Shown piece by piece: positions 7,380 through 14,406 of a stretch of 17,149 nt of DNA. Source of the stretch: Rhodospira sp. (GTDB taxonomy: Bacteria; Pseudomonadota; Alphaproteobacteria; Rhodospirillales; Rhodospirillaceae). Below the pieces are notes generated by a model. That model saw only the letters and a list, made by a program, of their open reading frames with translations, had not been told where the DNA came from and did not search any database. The DNA is taken from assembly GCA_028277295.1 (NCBI GenBank), contig JANQGN010000045.1, positions 1-17,149 on the forward strand, written 5' to 3'. Made by a program: the position numbers and the translations under genes. Every line of letters begins with the position of its first letter. The stretch's first letter is position 1.

Positions 7380-8129
7380 ATGCTCACGCGTAAACAACAC
7401 GAACTGCTGTTCTTTATCGACCGGCACCTGCGCGAAACCGGGGTGTCGCCCAGCTTTGACGAAATGAAGGACGCCCTGAGGCTGAAATCCAAGTCCGGCA
7501 TTCACCGACTGATCTCGGGCCTGGAGGAGCGCGGGTTCATCCGCCGTCTGGCGCATCGCGCGCGTGCCCTGGAGGTGCTGCGGCTACCCGGGGACGTGAC
7601 GCCGGATGGGTCCGAGACCGCGCCCGGACGGTTGGCGGTGGCCAGCCGGGTGGCCGGTCCCGGATTCGATCCCAAGGTGATCCGGGGCGATTTCCGGGGT
7701 GATATCCGGGGCGGCCTGTCGGGCGCCACCGTGGCCGGCGATGTCGGCGCCGTTGAACTCCCCCTGCTGGGCAAGATCGCCGCCGGCACGCCCATCGCCG
7801 CCCTGTCCGATACCTCAACCAGCATCGAGGTGCCGGCTGGACTGTTGGGGGCCGGCGACCATTACGCCCTGACTGTCGAAGGCGATTCGATGATCGATGC
7901 CGGCATTCTGGATGGCGACACGGTGCTCATCCGCCGCTGTGACGGCGCCGATTCGGGGACCATCGTGGTTGCCTTGGTGGACAACGAGGAAGCCACCCTC
8001 AAGCGCCTGCGGCGCAAGGGCAATTCCATCGCCCTGGAGCCGGCCAACACGGCCTATCAGACCCAGGTGCTGCCGCCCGACCGGGTCAAGGTGCAGGGCC
8101 GGCTGGTGGGGCTGCTGCGGCGGTACTAG
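7380..8129 (+). CDS. lexA: SOS transcriptional repressor LexA
   Basis: This 249-residue repressor of the DNA-damage response undergoes RecA-stimulated self-cleavage. The N-terminal winged helix (MLTRKQHELLFFIDRHLRE, then GVSPSFDEMKDALRLKSKSG) is the form seen in alphaproteobacteria. The C-terminal peptidase domain has the Ala135-Gly136 cleavage bond in KIAAGTP, the nucleophile Ser170 in GDSMID and the general base Lys208 in ATLKRL. The Ser-Lys distance is close to that of E. coli LexA. The protein is longer than the E. coli one (202) mainly through the linker at about 70-125, which contains a glycine/arginine-rich stretch (IRGDFRGDIRGGLSG). The ATG at 7380 fits the family N-terminus; the ATG at 7341 would add 13 atypical residues. 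The TAG stop codon is part of the CTAG that opens the repeat at 8126. Confidence 0.96.
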   Translation: MLTRKQHELLFFIDRHLRETGVSPSFDEMKDALRLKSKSGIHRLISGLEERGFIRRLAHRARALEVLRLPGDVTPDGSETAPGRLAVASRVAGPGFDPKVIRGDFRGDIRGGLSGATVAGDVGAVELPLLGKIAAGTPIAALSDTSTSIEVPAGLLGAGDHYALTVEGDSMIDAGILDGDTVLIRRCDGADSGTIVVALVDNEEATLKRLRRKGNSIALEPANTAYQTQVLPPDRVKVQGRLVGLLRRY

Positions 8130-8247
8130 GGCCTGTTGCGCGATTTCTGAATCGCCCAGCATGCTCTAATGATTTATTCTTCAAGCAAATCGTCCCCAAA
8201 AGATCGTCCAGGGCGATCTGTGCCAGATTGCTTGGGATGTGCTCTAG
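8126..8247 (+). repeat. CTAG-bounded 122-bp structured repeat, copy 2
   Basis: CTAG is at both ends (8126-8129, 8244-8247). The left hairpin spans 8127-8168 around TTCTGAATCGCCC. The right part contains CAAGCAAATCGTCCCCAAAA, then AGATCG...CGATCT as an inverted repeat, and a GTGCTCTAG end. It fills most of the 150-bp gap between convergent lexA and comEC, so transcripts from both sides would contain the fold at their 3' end. It could act as a bidirectional terminator, though neither end shows a T-run of classical length. Confidence 0.85.
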
Positions 8248-8279
8248 ACCTGTTCCAATGCCGGGCGCGCGAGGCGCGG

Positions 8280-10592
8280 TCACGGGTCGCGGTCTGAGGA
8301 TGACGACCACGGACGGTCGCCCATGGCCTGCGCGGCGGACCTGACCCGAATCCGTCCCGCCCGGTTCTGGCTGGCGCCATCGCCCAGCCAGAGCGCGTGG
8401 GTACCATCGCGGGCCAGCCGGCGCCCGTCGATCACCAACATGGGGCCGGGACACGCGGAATCGGACGGTGCCGGCAAGGGTGTGACCACCACGTCGGCGC
8501 GGGGACAGTCCTCGGCCAGGGCGGCGCGGGTCCAGGCCAGCGCCACCACGCGGCCGCGACGGCGGAGCACACAGCCCAGCGGGTCGCAGCGAAACGTCCC
8601 GTCGGTGGTTCCGGCGCCAGGCGCGGGCCAGGGCTCGCGGCTTTCGCCACCCCAGCGGTCCCGCCACAGGCGCCGGGCGAATCCGTTCGCCCGCCCCGGC
8701 GACAGGATCAGGCCCCCGTCCGCCGCCCGCACGGCCAACGTGCGGCCATCGTCGTGGACCAGCAGGTCAGGCGGTGGGCGGCTCCAGGGGCTGGCCAGGC
8801 CCGCCGCCAGCGCTACCACGCCCAGCAGCCGCCAGGGGCGGCGCCAAAGGCACAGCCACAGGCCGCCCAGGGTCACGGCCGCCAAGCCCCAGGTGGGCAT
8901 GGATGGGACCGAGGCGCTGGCGCCGGGCCAGGCGGCCACGGTCTCGGCCGTCCAGCGGAGGGCCGACAGGCCCCAGCCCAGGGGCGGCAGGACGGCGCCC
9001 TCCAGGCCAAGCGGCACCAGGGCGATGGCAGCCAACAGCCACGGCATGACCCACAGGCCCATGATCGGCACCGCGAGCAAGTTGGTGGCCAGCCCCCAGA
9101 CGGCGACGCGGTTGAAGTGGAAGGCGGCGAACGGCATCGTGGCCAGGCCGGCGACCAGGCTGGTCAGCAGGATGCCGCCGAGATACAGGGCCGTGGCGCG
9201 GATCAGCCAGCGGCCGGCGCCGCCCTCCTTGGCGCGGCGCCAGGTAGCCAGGCGCGGGGACGCCAGTTCCCAGACGGCCACCAGGGCCAGCACGGCGGCG
9301 AAGGACATCTGGAAGCTGGGCCCCGCCAGCGCCTGGGGCTGGGCGAGCAACACGGCGGCCGCCGCCAGGGCCACGACGCGCGGCGAGATGGCGGTGCGGT
9401 TCAGAAGAACCGCCAGCAGCACGAGACCGGTCATCAGGAAGGCGCGCTGCGCCGGCACGTTGGCCCCGGACAGCAGCAAATAGCCCGCCGTTCCCATCAG
9501 GGCGAGCACCGCGGCCGGCTTCTTGAGGTCCAGCCGCAGCGCCGCCCTTGGCCACAGGGCCAGCAGCCCGCGCGCGCCAGCGAACAGCAAGGCGGCGATC
9601 ATCGACATGTGCAAGCCGGAGATGGCCAGCAGATGAGCCACGCCGGCGTCGCGGAACGCCTGCTGCACGGGCTTGGGCACCGCGCCCCTGTCCCCCGTGG
9701 CCAGGGCGGCGGCCAGGGCACCCTCGGAGGGTGGCAGGCCGGCGCGCAGGCGTTCGGCGACCGTGACGCGGGCGGCTTCGCGGGCGGCGGTCAGCCGCGC
9801 CCCGACATCGGGGGTTGGCGCCGGGTCTGAAACGGTCCAGGGGGCCACGGCGAAACCGACGGCGCCCAGGCGCTCGAACCAGGCCCGGCGCGGGAAGGGG
9901 AAGGCGTCGGGCGCGGCCGGTCGGGGCGGCGGTGACAGAATGGCGCGGGTGGTGATCCACGTGCCGGGCGGCGGCGCCCGGGTGGGGGTCAGGGTGATGC
10001 GTACGCGCGCCGGGGTGTTGGCCGGGGCCAGGCGGGCGATGGCCACGTCTGTCAGGGTCAGGCGGGGGCGCCCGGGGCGGTGCTCCACCTGAAGCACCCG
10101 CCCTGAGACCGTGGTCGGTCCGAGTCGTTCGGCCAGCACCGGCGCCGCGACCGAGTGCGCGTGCTCCTGGGCCACGACAAAGCCGATGGCGGCGCTGGTG
10201 AGGGCCAGCAGCAAGGCGGTGATCCAGGCGGCCCGCCGGGCAATCAGGAGCAGCAGCAGCAGCCCGCCCATCAGGGCCGCGCCCGACCAGCGCGGTGGCT
10301 CCACCGGCGAGGCCAGATAGACCGCGATGCCCAGCCCCAGGGCCACCGGCAACCACAGCGGCCAGCGCGCCCGGTCGGCCTCCAGGGTGGCGGCCAGGCC
10401 CCGGCCCAGCGCGATCGGGGCGCCGCTGGCGGCGGTAAGCATCACCCCGGCGTCGGTGCCGCGCCGCGCGGCGACCCGCGCCGCCGTGCTCCCGCGTGAT
10501 GGTGCTGGACGAGGGTCCATGTCCGCTGTCCGTTCGCGCCATGTCTCGGCCGGTTCCGCCCTGACCCCGCTTTCTCGTCCCTGTCGAGCCAT
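8280..10592 (-). CDS. comEC: ComEC/Rec2-family competence DNA channel protein
   Basis: This inner-membrane protein of about 770 residues is predicted to form the channel through which single-stranded DNA enters the cytoplasm during transformation. It contains the N-terminal DUF4131-like segment with an OB-type part (VSGRVLQVEHRPGRPRLTLTD), then the ComEC core with the diagnostic HLLAISGLHMSMIAALL (from residue 320) and about ten hydrophobic segments. The C-terminal part after the last membrane helix is short (DLLVHDDGRTLAVRAADGG onward) and lacks the HxHxDH metal site of a metallo-beta-lactamase domain, as I recall for many alphaproteobacterial ComEC proteins. The start is uncertain. I chose the ATG at 10592 (MARQGRES); ATG at 10520 (MDPRPAPS) is a good alternative, and the open frame continues to 10736. 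Presence of comEC alone does not prove natural competence. Confidence 0.88.
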   Translation of the reverse strand: MARQGRESGVRAEPAETWRERTADMDPRPAPSRGSTAARVAARRGTDAGVMLTAASGAPIALGRGLAATLEADRARWPLWLPVALGLGIAVYLASPVEPPRWSGAALMGGLLLLLLIARRAAWITALLLALTSAAIGFVVAQEHAHSVAAPVLAERLGPTTVSGRVLQVEHRPGRPRLTLTDVAIARLAPANTPARVRITLTPTRAPPPGTWITTRAILSPPPRPAAPDAFPFPRRAWFERLGAVGFAVAPWTVSDPAPTPDVGARLTAAREAARVTVAERLRAGLPPSEGALAAALATGDRGAVPKPVQQAFRDAGVAHLLAISGLHMSMIAALLFAGARGLLALWPRAALRLDLKKPAAVLALMGTAGYLLLSGANVPAQRAFLMTGLVLLAVLLNRTAISPRVVALAAAAVLLAQPQALAGPSFQMSFAAVLALVAVWELASPRLATWRRAKEGGAGRWLIRATALYLGGILLTSLVAGLATMPFAAFHFNRVAVWGLATNLLAVPIMGLWVMPWLLAAIALVPLGLEGAVLPPLGWGLSALRWTAETVAAWPGASASVPSMPTWGLAAVTLGGLWLCLWRRPWRLLGVVALAAGLASPWSRPPPDLLVHDDGRTLAVRAADGGLILSPGRANGFARRLWRDRWGGESREPWPAPGAGTTDGTFRCDPLGCVLRRRGRVVALAWTRAALAEDCPRADVVVTPLPAPSDSACPGPMLVIDGRRLARDGTHALWLGDGASQNRAGRIRVRSAAQAMGDRPWSSSSDRDP

Positions 10593-10728
10593 CCGCCGGC
10601 GTTCGCGGGGCTGCACAGGCGGCGGCGGGTATGGTACAGAGGCGCCCGGGCCGGCCGCAACGCGTGCCCCCTCTCGAGTGCCCGCATCCGTGGCGGTCGC
10701 CTTGATCGCCGTCGGCCCCGCACACCAC

Positions 10729-10778
10729 ACAGACACTTGATACAGACACTTGATCCGATCCCAGGTTCACAGGTTCAG
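10729..10778. repeat. Two tandem duplications in the gltX leader
   Basis: ACAGACACTTGAT occurs twice head to tail (10729-10741, 10742-10754). Eight bases later AGGTTCAC (10763-10770) is followed by AGGTTCAG (10771-10778). Both pairs lie between the divergent comEC and gltX starts and end next to the gltX ribosome-binding purines. Confidence 0.8.
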
Positions 10779-10785
10779 AGGACCC

Positions 10786-12183
10786 ATGACCGTCGTTACC
10801 CGGTTCGCGCCATCGCCCACAGGCTACCTGCACATCGGTGGCGCCCGCACGGCGCTATTCAACTGGCTTTACGCTCGCCATCACGGTGGGCGCTTTCTGT
10901 TGCGGATCGAGGACACCGATCGCCAGCGCTCCACCCCCGACGCGGTGCGCGCCATCTTCGCCGGCCTGGCGTGGCTGGGGCTGGACTGGGACGACGAGCC
11001 GGTGATGCAGTTCTCCCGCGCCGAGCATCACGCCCAGGTGGCGCGGGACCTGCTGGCCGCCGGCAAGGCCTATCCGTGTTACGCCTCGCCCGAGGAGCTG
11101 GCGGCGATGCGCGAGGCGCAGAAGGCGGCCGGTCAGCCGATGCGCTATGATGGCCGCTGGCGGGACCGCGACCCGTCCGAGGCGCCGGCCGGCGTTGATC
11201 CCGTGGTGCGCCTGAGGGCGCCACGGGAGGGCGAGACGATCATCGAGGATCGGGTGCAAGGCCGCGTCACCGTGGCCAACGGCCAGCTTGACGACATGAT
11301 CCTGCTGCGGTCCGACGGCACGCCGACGTATATGCTTTCGGTTGTGGTTGACGACCATGACATGGGCGTGACCGACGTGATTCGCGGGGATGATCACCTA
11401 ACCAATGCGTTTCGCCAGACGCAGTTGTACACTCTCCTGGGATGGACGCCGCCGCGCTTCGCGCATATCCCGCTCATCCATGGGCCGGATGGCGCCAAGC
11501 TGTCCAAGCGGCATGGGGCGCTGGGCACGGAGGCCTACCGCGACATGGGCATTCTGTCCGAGGCCATGCGCAATTATTTGCTGCGGCTTGGATGGGGGCA
11601 TGGAGACGACGAGATCATCACCGACGAGCAGGCGCGCGCCTGGTTCGATCTGGATGGCGTGGGGCGGGCGCCGGCGCGCTTCGACATGGTGAAGCTGACC
11701 AGTTTGAACGGTCACTACCTGCGCCAGGCCGACGATGCACGCTTGGTGGACTTGGTGGTCGAGCGCTTGCGGACCGCGGGGGAAACGGTGGACGACGAGG
11801 GGACGGGGCGCCTGCGGGCCGGCATGCCCAGCCTTAAGGAACGCGCCAAGACCGTGGTGGACCTGACCGAGGCCGCCGCCTTCTATGTGCGGCCCCGGCC
11901 GCTGCCGCTGGACGACAAGGCGCGCAAGATGGTGAGCGGAGAGGGCGCCATGGTGCTGGGCCGGTTGGGGGATCGGCTGGCCACCTTCGAGCCCTGGGCG
12001 CGTGGCGCCCTGGAAGAGGATGTCCGCGCCCTGGCCGAGGCCGAGGGGCTGAAACTGGGCAAGGTGGCGCAGCCCTTGCGGGCGGCGGTGACCGGGTCCA
12101 CCGTGTCGCCGCCCATCTTCGAGGTGATGGAGATCCTTGGACGCGCCGAGACCCTGGCGCGTCTGGACGACGCCCGGGCGTGA
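10786..12183 (+). CDS. gltX: Glutamyl-tRNA synthetase (GltX)
   Basis: This 465-residue class I aminoacyl-tRNA synthetase charges tRNA with glutamate. In alphaproteobacteria with GatCAB it may also mischarge tRNA-Gln, and many species carry two gltX genes. The N-terminus RFAPSPTGYLHIGGARTALF contains the HIGH-type motif (HIGG, residues 16-19), and KLSKRHG at 238-244 is the KMSKS loop. The insert CYASPEELAAM...YDGRWRDR keeps the usual fold but has Trp where a zinc-binding Cys is found in some bacterial enzymes, so it probably binds no zinc. Start at 10786 fits the family exactly; AGAGGA (10777-10782) lies just upstream. The gene diverges from comEC and is followed after 294 bp by gltA. Confidence 0.97.
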   Translation: MTVVTRFAPSPTGYLHIGGARTALFNWLYARHHGGRFLLRIEDTDRQRSTPDAVRAIFAGLAWLGLDWDDEPVMQFSRAEHHAQVARDLLAAGKAYPCYASPEELAAMREAQKAAGQPMRYDGRWRDRDPSEAPAGVDPVVRLRAPREGETIIEDRVQGRVTVANGQLDDMILLRSDGTPTYMLSVVVDDHDMGVTDVIRGDDHLTNAFRQTQLYTLLGWTPPRFAHIPLIHGPDGAKLSKRHGALGTEAYRDMGILSEAMRNYLLRLGWGHGDDEIITDEQARAWFDLDGVGRAPARFDMVKLTSLNGHYLRQADDARLVDLVVERLRTAGETVDDEGTGRLRAGMPSLKERAKTVVDLTEAAAFYVRPRPLPLDDKARKMVSGEGAMVLGRLGDRLATFEPWARGALEEDVRALAEAEGLKLGKVAQPLRAAVTGSTVSPPIFEVMEILGRAETLARLDDARA

Positions 12184-12301
12184 GGGCGAATCGCGGCGTC
12201 CCGACGAGGACGTCCACTTTGGGGGGATGACCCCGGATCCGGGCGGGGCGGATCCGGGCGGCCGTTCAGGATCATGGGGCCCTGAGAATACAGTGGATCG
12301 C

Positions 12302-12356
12302 GCAGGCTAGAGATGCTCTAAAACCTGCACGAACGAGGAGGTCTACCCTGCTCGTT
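12302..12356 (+). other. Hairpins and CTAG remnant upstream of gltA
   Basis: GCAGG (12302-12306) pairs with CCTGC (12324-12328), enclosing CTAGAGATGCTCTAA, which looks like a collapsed CTAG-family hairpin (TAGAG-ATG-CTCTA). A second stem, AACGAG (12332-12337) with CTCGTT (12351-12356), follows directly. They lie between gltX and the putative gltA promoter and could end the gltX transcript, although no T-run is seen. Confidence 0.4.
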
Positions 12357-12360
12357 GGGC

Positions 12361-12389
12361 TTGGTGCCGCCCCCTCTTTCGGGTAGGGT
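12361..12389 (+). promoter_or_regulatory. Candidate gltA promoter
   Basis: TTGGTG (12361-12366) and TAGGGT (12384-12389) are separated by 17 bp, which suits a sigma70 promoter about 90 bp before gltA. Both boxes match the consensus only partly, so this is a weak call. Confidence 0.3.
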
Positions 12390-12477
12390 CGCGCCAAGGC
12401 CTCGGGTCGAGTGGCCGTGCAGTGCCTGCCGTCTCCGCCGCGCGGGCACTCTCCATGCCAGGGAAGGAAGAGCCGAC

Positions 12478-13773
12478 ATGACGCAGACCAACACTGTCAC
12501 CGTCGTCGACAACCGGGACGGATCGTCCTATGAATTTCCCATCCTTGACGGGTCAATCGGCCCTAGCGTGGTGGATATCCGAAAGTTCTATGCCGAGACC
12601 GGCATGTTCACCTATGATCCCGGGTTTACCTCGACCGGAAGCTGCGAGTCCGCCATCACCTATATCGATGGTGAAGCCGGTGTGCTGATGCACCGGGGCT
12701 ATGATATCGCCGACCTGGCGGAGAACTGCACGTTCCTGGAAGTCGCCTATCTGCTGCTCAATGGCGATCTGCCGAACAAGGCCAAGTTTGACGAGTTCGA
12801 ACGGGCCATCACCCTGCACACCATGGTGCACGAGCAGATTCACAAGTTCTTCGAGGGCTTTCGACGGGACGCCCACCCCATGGCGGTGATGTGTGGTGTC
12901 GTCGGCGGTCTGGCCGCCTTCTATCACGACAGCACCGACATCACCAATCCGCACCATCGCATGATCGCCTCACACCGGCTGATCGCCAAGATGCCGACCA
13001 TCGCCGCCTGGGCTTACAAGTACTCCATGGGCCAGCCCTTCATGTATCCCCGCAACGAGTTGCGCTACGCGAGCGACTTCCTGCACATGATGTTCGCCGT
13101 CCCCTGCGAGGCGTACAAGGTCAGCCCGGTGCTTGCGAGGGCCATGGATCGCATTCTCATCCTGCACGCCGACCATGAGCAGAACGCCTCCACCTCGACG
13201 GTACGGCTCACCGGCTCGTCCGGGGCCAACCCCTTCGCCTGCGTGGCGGCCGGCATTGCCTCCTTGTGGGGGCCTGCGCATGGCGGTGCCAACGAAGCGG
13301 TCATCAACATGCTGACGGAGATCGGCACGCTCGACCGGGTGCCGGAGTACGTCAAGCGCGCCCAGGATAAGGACGATCCGTTCCGTTTGATGGGCTTTGG
13401 CCATCGGGTCTACAAGAACTATGATCCGCGCGCCAAGATCATGGCCAGGGCGTGCCATGAAGTCCTGGATGAACTGGGCGTCAAGGATCCGCTCCTGGAT
13501 GTGGCCATGGAGCTGGAGCGCATTGCCCTTGAAGATGACTATTTCGTAGAAAAGAAGCTATACCCGAATGTTGATTTTTATTCGGGTATAATCTTCCGGG
13601 CCATGGATATTCCGACCTCCATGTTCACGGCGATCTTTGCTCTGGCACGGACGACCGGCTGGGTGGCCCAGTGGAACGAGATGATCACCGACCCGGTTCA
13701 AAAGATCGGCCGGCCGCGTCAGTTGTTCAATGGTGACGGCCATCGCACGTTCAAGCCCATGGACCGGCGCTGA
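12478..13773 (+). CDS. gltA: Citrate synthase
   Basis: This 431-residue enzyme condenses oxaloacetate and acetyl-CoA to citrate, the entry step of the TCA cycle. It is the long type II form found in Gram-negative bacteria, usually hexameric and often NADH-inhibited. The catalytic triad is intact: His268 in WGPAHGGANE, His309 in GFGHRVYKNYDPRA and Asp366 in PNVDFYSG. Each is four positions after its E. coli counterpart. The start at 12478 follows a strong GGAAGGAAG purine run; the open frame runs upstream to 12355 but there encodes a Pro/Arg-rich non-coding stretch. Near the 3' end, codons 361-371 are unusually AT-rich and form a perfect hairpin (13559-13590). A CTAG hairpin follows 20 bp after the stop codon. 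Confidence 0.98.
   Translation: MTQTNTVTVVDNRDGSSYEFPILDGSIGPSVVDIRKFYAETGMFTYDPGFTSTGSCESAITYIDGEAGVLMHRGYDIADLAENCTFLEVAYLLLNGDLPNKAKFDEFERAITLHTMVHEQIHKFFEGFRRDAHPMAVMCGVVGGLAAFYHDSTDITNPHHRMIASHRLIAKMPTIAAWAYKYSMGQPFMYPRNELRYASDFLHMMFAVPCEAYKVSPVLARAMDRILILHADHEQNASTSTVRLTGSSGANPFACVAAGIASLWGPAHGGANEAVINMLTEIGTLDRVPEYVKRAQDKDDPFRLMGFGHRVYKNYDPRAKIMARACHEVLDELGVKDPLLDVAMELERIALEDDYFVEKKLYPNVDFYSGIIFRAMDIPTSMFTAIFALARTTGWVAQWNEMITDPVQKIGRPRQLFNGDGHRTFKPMDRR
13559..13590 (+). other. Perfect 11-bp hairpin inside gltA
   Basis: TATACCCGAAT (13559-13569) and ATTCGGGTATA (13580-13590) are exact reverse complements separated by the 10-nt loop GTTGATTTTT. The loop contains the GAT codon of catalytic Asp366. 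Codons in and around it (CTA, TAC, AAT, GTT, TTT, TAT, ATA) are unusual for this GC-rich genome. Confidence 0.75.
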
Positions 13774-13793
13774 GCCGGTGGTGCGCCGCTGGT

Positions 13794-13836
13794 CTAGAGC
13801 ATGTTGTGCGATTTCTGAATCGCCCAACATGCTCTA
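13794..13836 (+). repeat. CTAG-family hairpin after gltA
   Basis: It starts with CTAG (13794-13797). The stem TAGAGCATGTTGTGCGATT (13795-13813) pairs with AATCGCCCAACATGCTCTA (13818-13836) at 18 of 19 positions around a TCTG loop. The same loop and inner sequence TTCTGAATCGCCC occur in copies 1 and 2. The right half is replaced by the 102-bp tandem units. It may serve as the 3' end structure of gltA mRNA. Confidence 0.8.
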
Positions 13837-14034
13837 AGTATTTGTCCGGAAAGCTCTGAAAAACACCACGTACGGCGTGCGAGTCGGGCACAGGCACACA
13901 CTATATTGCGGTTCCCACGACTTTCCGGACGGGCTCTCAGTGTCTGTCCGGAAAGCCCTGACAAACACCACATTCGGCGTGCGACCGGGGAACAGGCACA
14001 CACTATATTGCGGTTCCCACGACTTTCCGGACGG
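13831..14034 (+). repeat. Two tandem 102-bp repeat units
   Basis: Units at 13831-13932 and 13933-14034 are identical at about 91 of 102 positions by hand count. Each starts with GCTCT and contains an 87-bp core bounded by the inverted repeat GTCCGGAAAG/CTTTCCGGAC (13844-13930 and 13946-14032). The right 44 bases are identical. Another GCTCTA follows at 14035, as if a further unit or the right end of a CTAG element had been there. Confidence 0.85.
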
Positions 14035-14040
14035 GCTCTA

Positions 14041-14252
14041 AGACCACCTCGAAAAACGCCAATACTGGTCCGCGTCTGTATTCGCAACCCATTGATAAAC
14101 CCGGCTTATCCCCCTGTGTCCGGTCGGCGCAGTCGGTGGTGGATCCGGCGGTCGCGCGTACCCCAAGTCATGGGGTTCCCGGACACAGGGGGATAAGCCT
14201 TTGATAAACAATGGAGCCGCTTCGGACGGGTTGGGGTTATTCGAGGTGGCCT
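14041..14252. mobile_element. MITE-like element flanked by TA
   Basis: Terminal inverted repeats AGACCACCTCGAA (14041-14053) and TTCGAGGTGGCCT (14240-14252) match at 12 of 13 positions and are flanked by TA on both sides (14039-14040, 14253-14254). Inside lies a perfect 21-bp inverted repeat (14103-14123 with 14179-14199, containing TTATCCCCCTGTGTCCGG), outer CCATTG/CAATGG arms, and a small ACCCC/GGGGT hairpin (14160-14176). No transposase is encoded. TA duplication is typical of IS630/Tc1 and part of the IS5 superfamily; parentage is not known. Confidence 0.6.
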
Positions 14253-14287
14253 TAAGATTGAGTAATTTCCTGTAATGCATGTTATTC

Positions 14288-14391
14288 GTCATTGCGAGGA
14301 GCTTTAGCTCCGAAGCAATCCAGGGCGAAGCGCACCGTCCTCTGCCCCTGGATTGCCACGCCCTCGTCTGGCGACGAGGGCTCGCAATGAC
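14288..14391. repeat. Complete GTCATTGCGAG palindromic repeat
   Basis: GTCATTGCGAG (14288-14298) and CTCGCAATGAC (14381-14391) are exact reverse complements. Inside, GCAATCCAGGG and CCCTGGATTGC also pair, as do short stems such as GGAGCTTTAGCTCC. The whole 104-bp element could fold into one branched structure. A partial copy is at 11-78. Confidence 0.8.
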
Positions 14392-14406
14392 GGGTCCCGT
14401 GTCCTT

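Noticed and set aside
6842..7393. 183-residue frame after the SOS promoter with a hydrophobic N-terminal stretch (FTSILLWGVTTVGVVG)
   Set aside because: I considered an SOS-induced membrane peptide such as a division inhibitor. The start is GTG without a good ribosome site, the remainder is Arg/Gly-rich through direct repeats, and third codon positions are not GC-biased like the genes nearby.
7401..7412. GAAC-N4-GTTC inside the lexA coding region
   Set aside because: This resembles the Gram-positive LexA operator, not the direct-repeat box used in alphaproteobacteria. It falls on codons for the conserved ELLFF segment, so it is probably coincidence.
8397..9830. Long plus-strand open frames opposite comEC
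   Set aside because: The ComEC frame carries the conserved HLLAISGLH motif and membrane helices; the opposite frames are low-complexity Gly/Gln/Arg-rich shadows.
10763..10778. Repeated GTTC in the gltX leader as a possible LexA box
   Set aside because: The two GTTC half-sites are separated by 4 bases, not the 7 required for the GTTC-N7-GTTC operator.
12235..12261. Two copies of GGATCCGGGCGG between gltX and gltA
   Set aside because: A single short GC-rich duplication with 15-bp spacing, without pairing potential or any link to a known signal.
13831..14034. Possible CRISPR array
   Set aside because: There are only two long, adjacent copies without unique spacers, and no cas genes are nearby.
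13794..14087. 97-residue minus-strand frame with an internal 34-residue repeat
   Set aside because: The repeat in the peptide is only the translation of the 102-bp DNA tandem units (102 is a multiple of 3); it lies wholly in repeat DNA.
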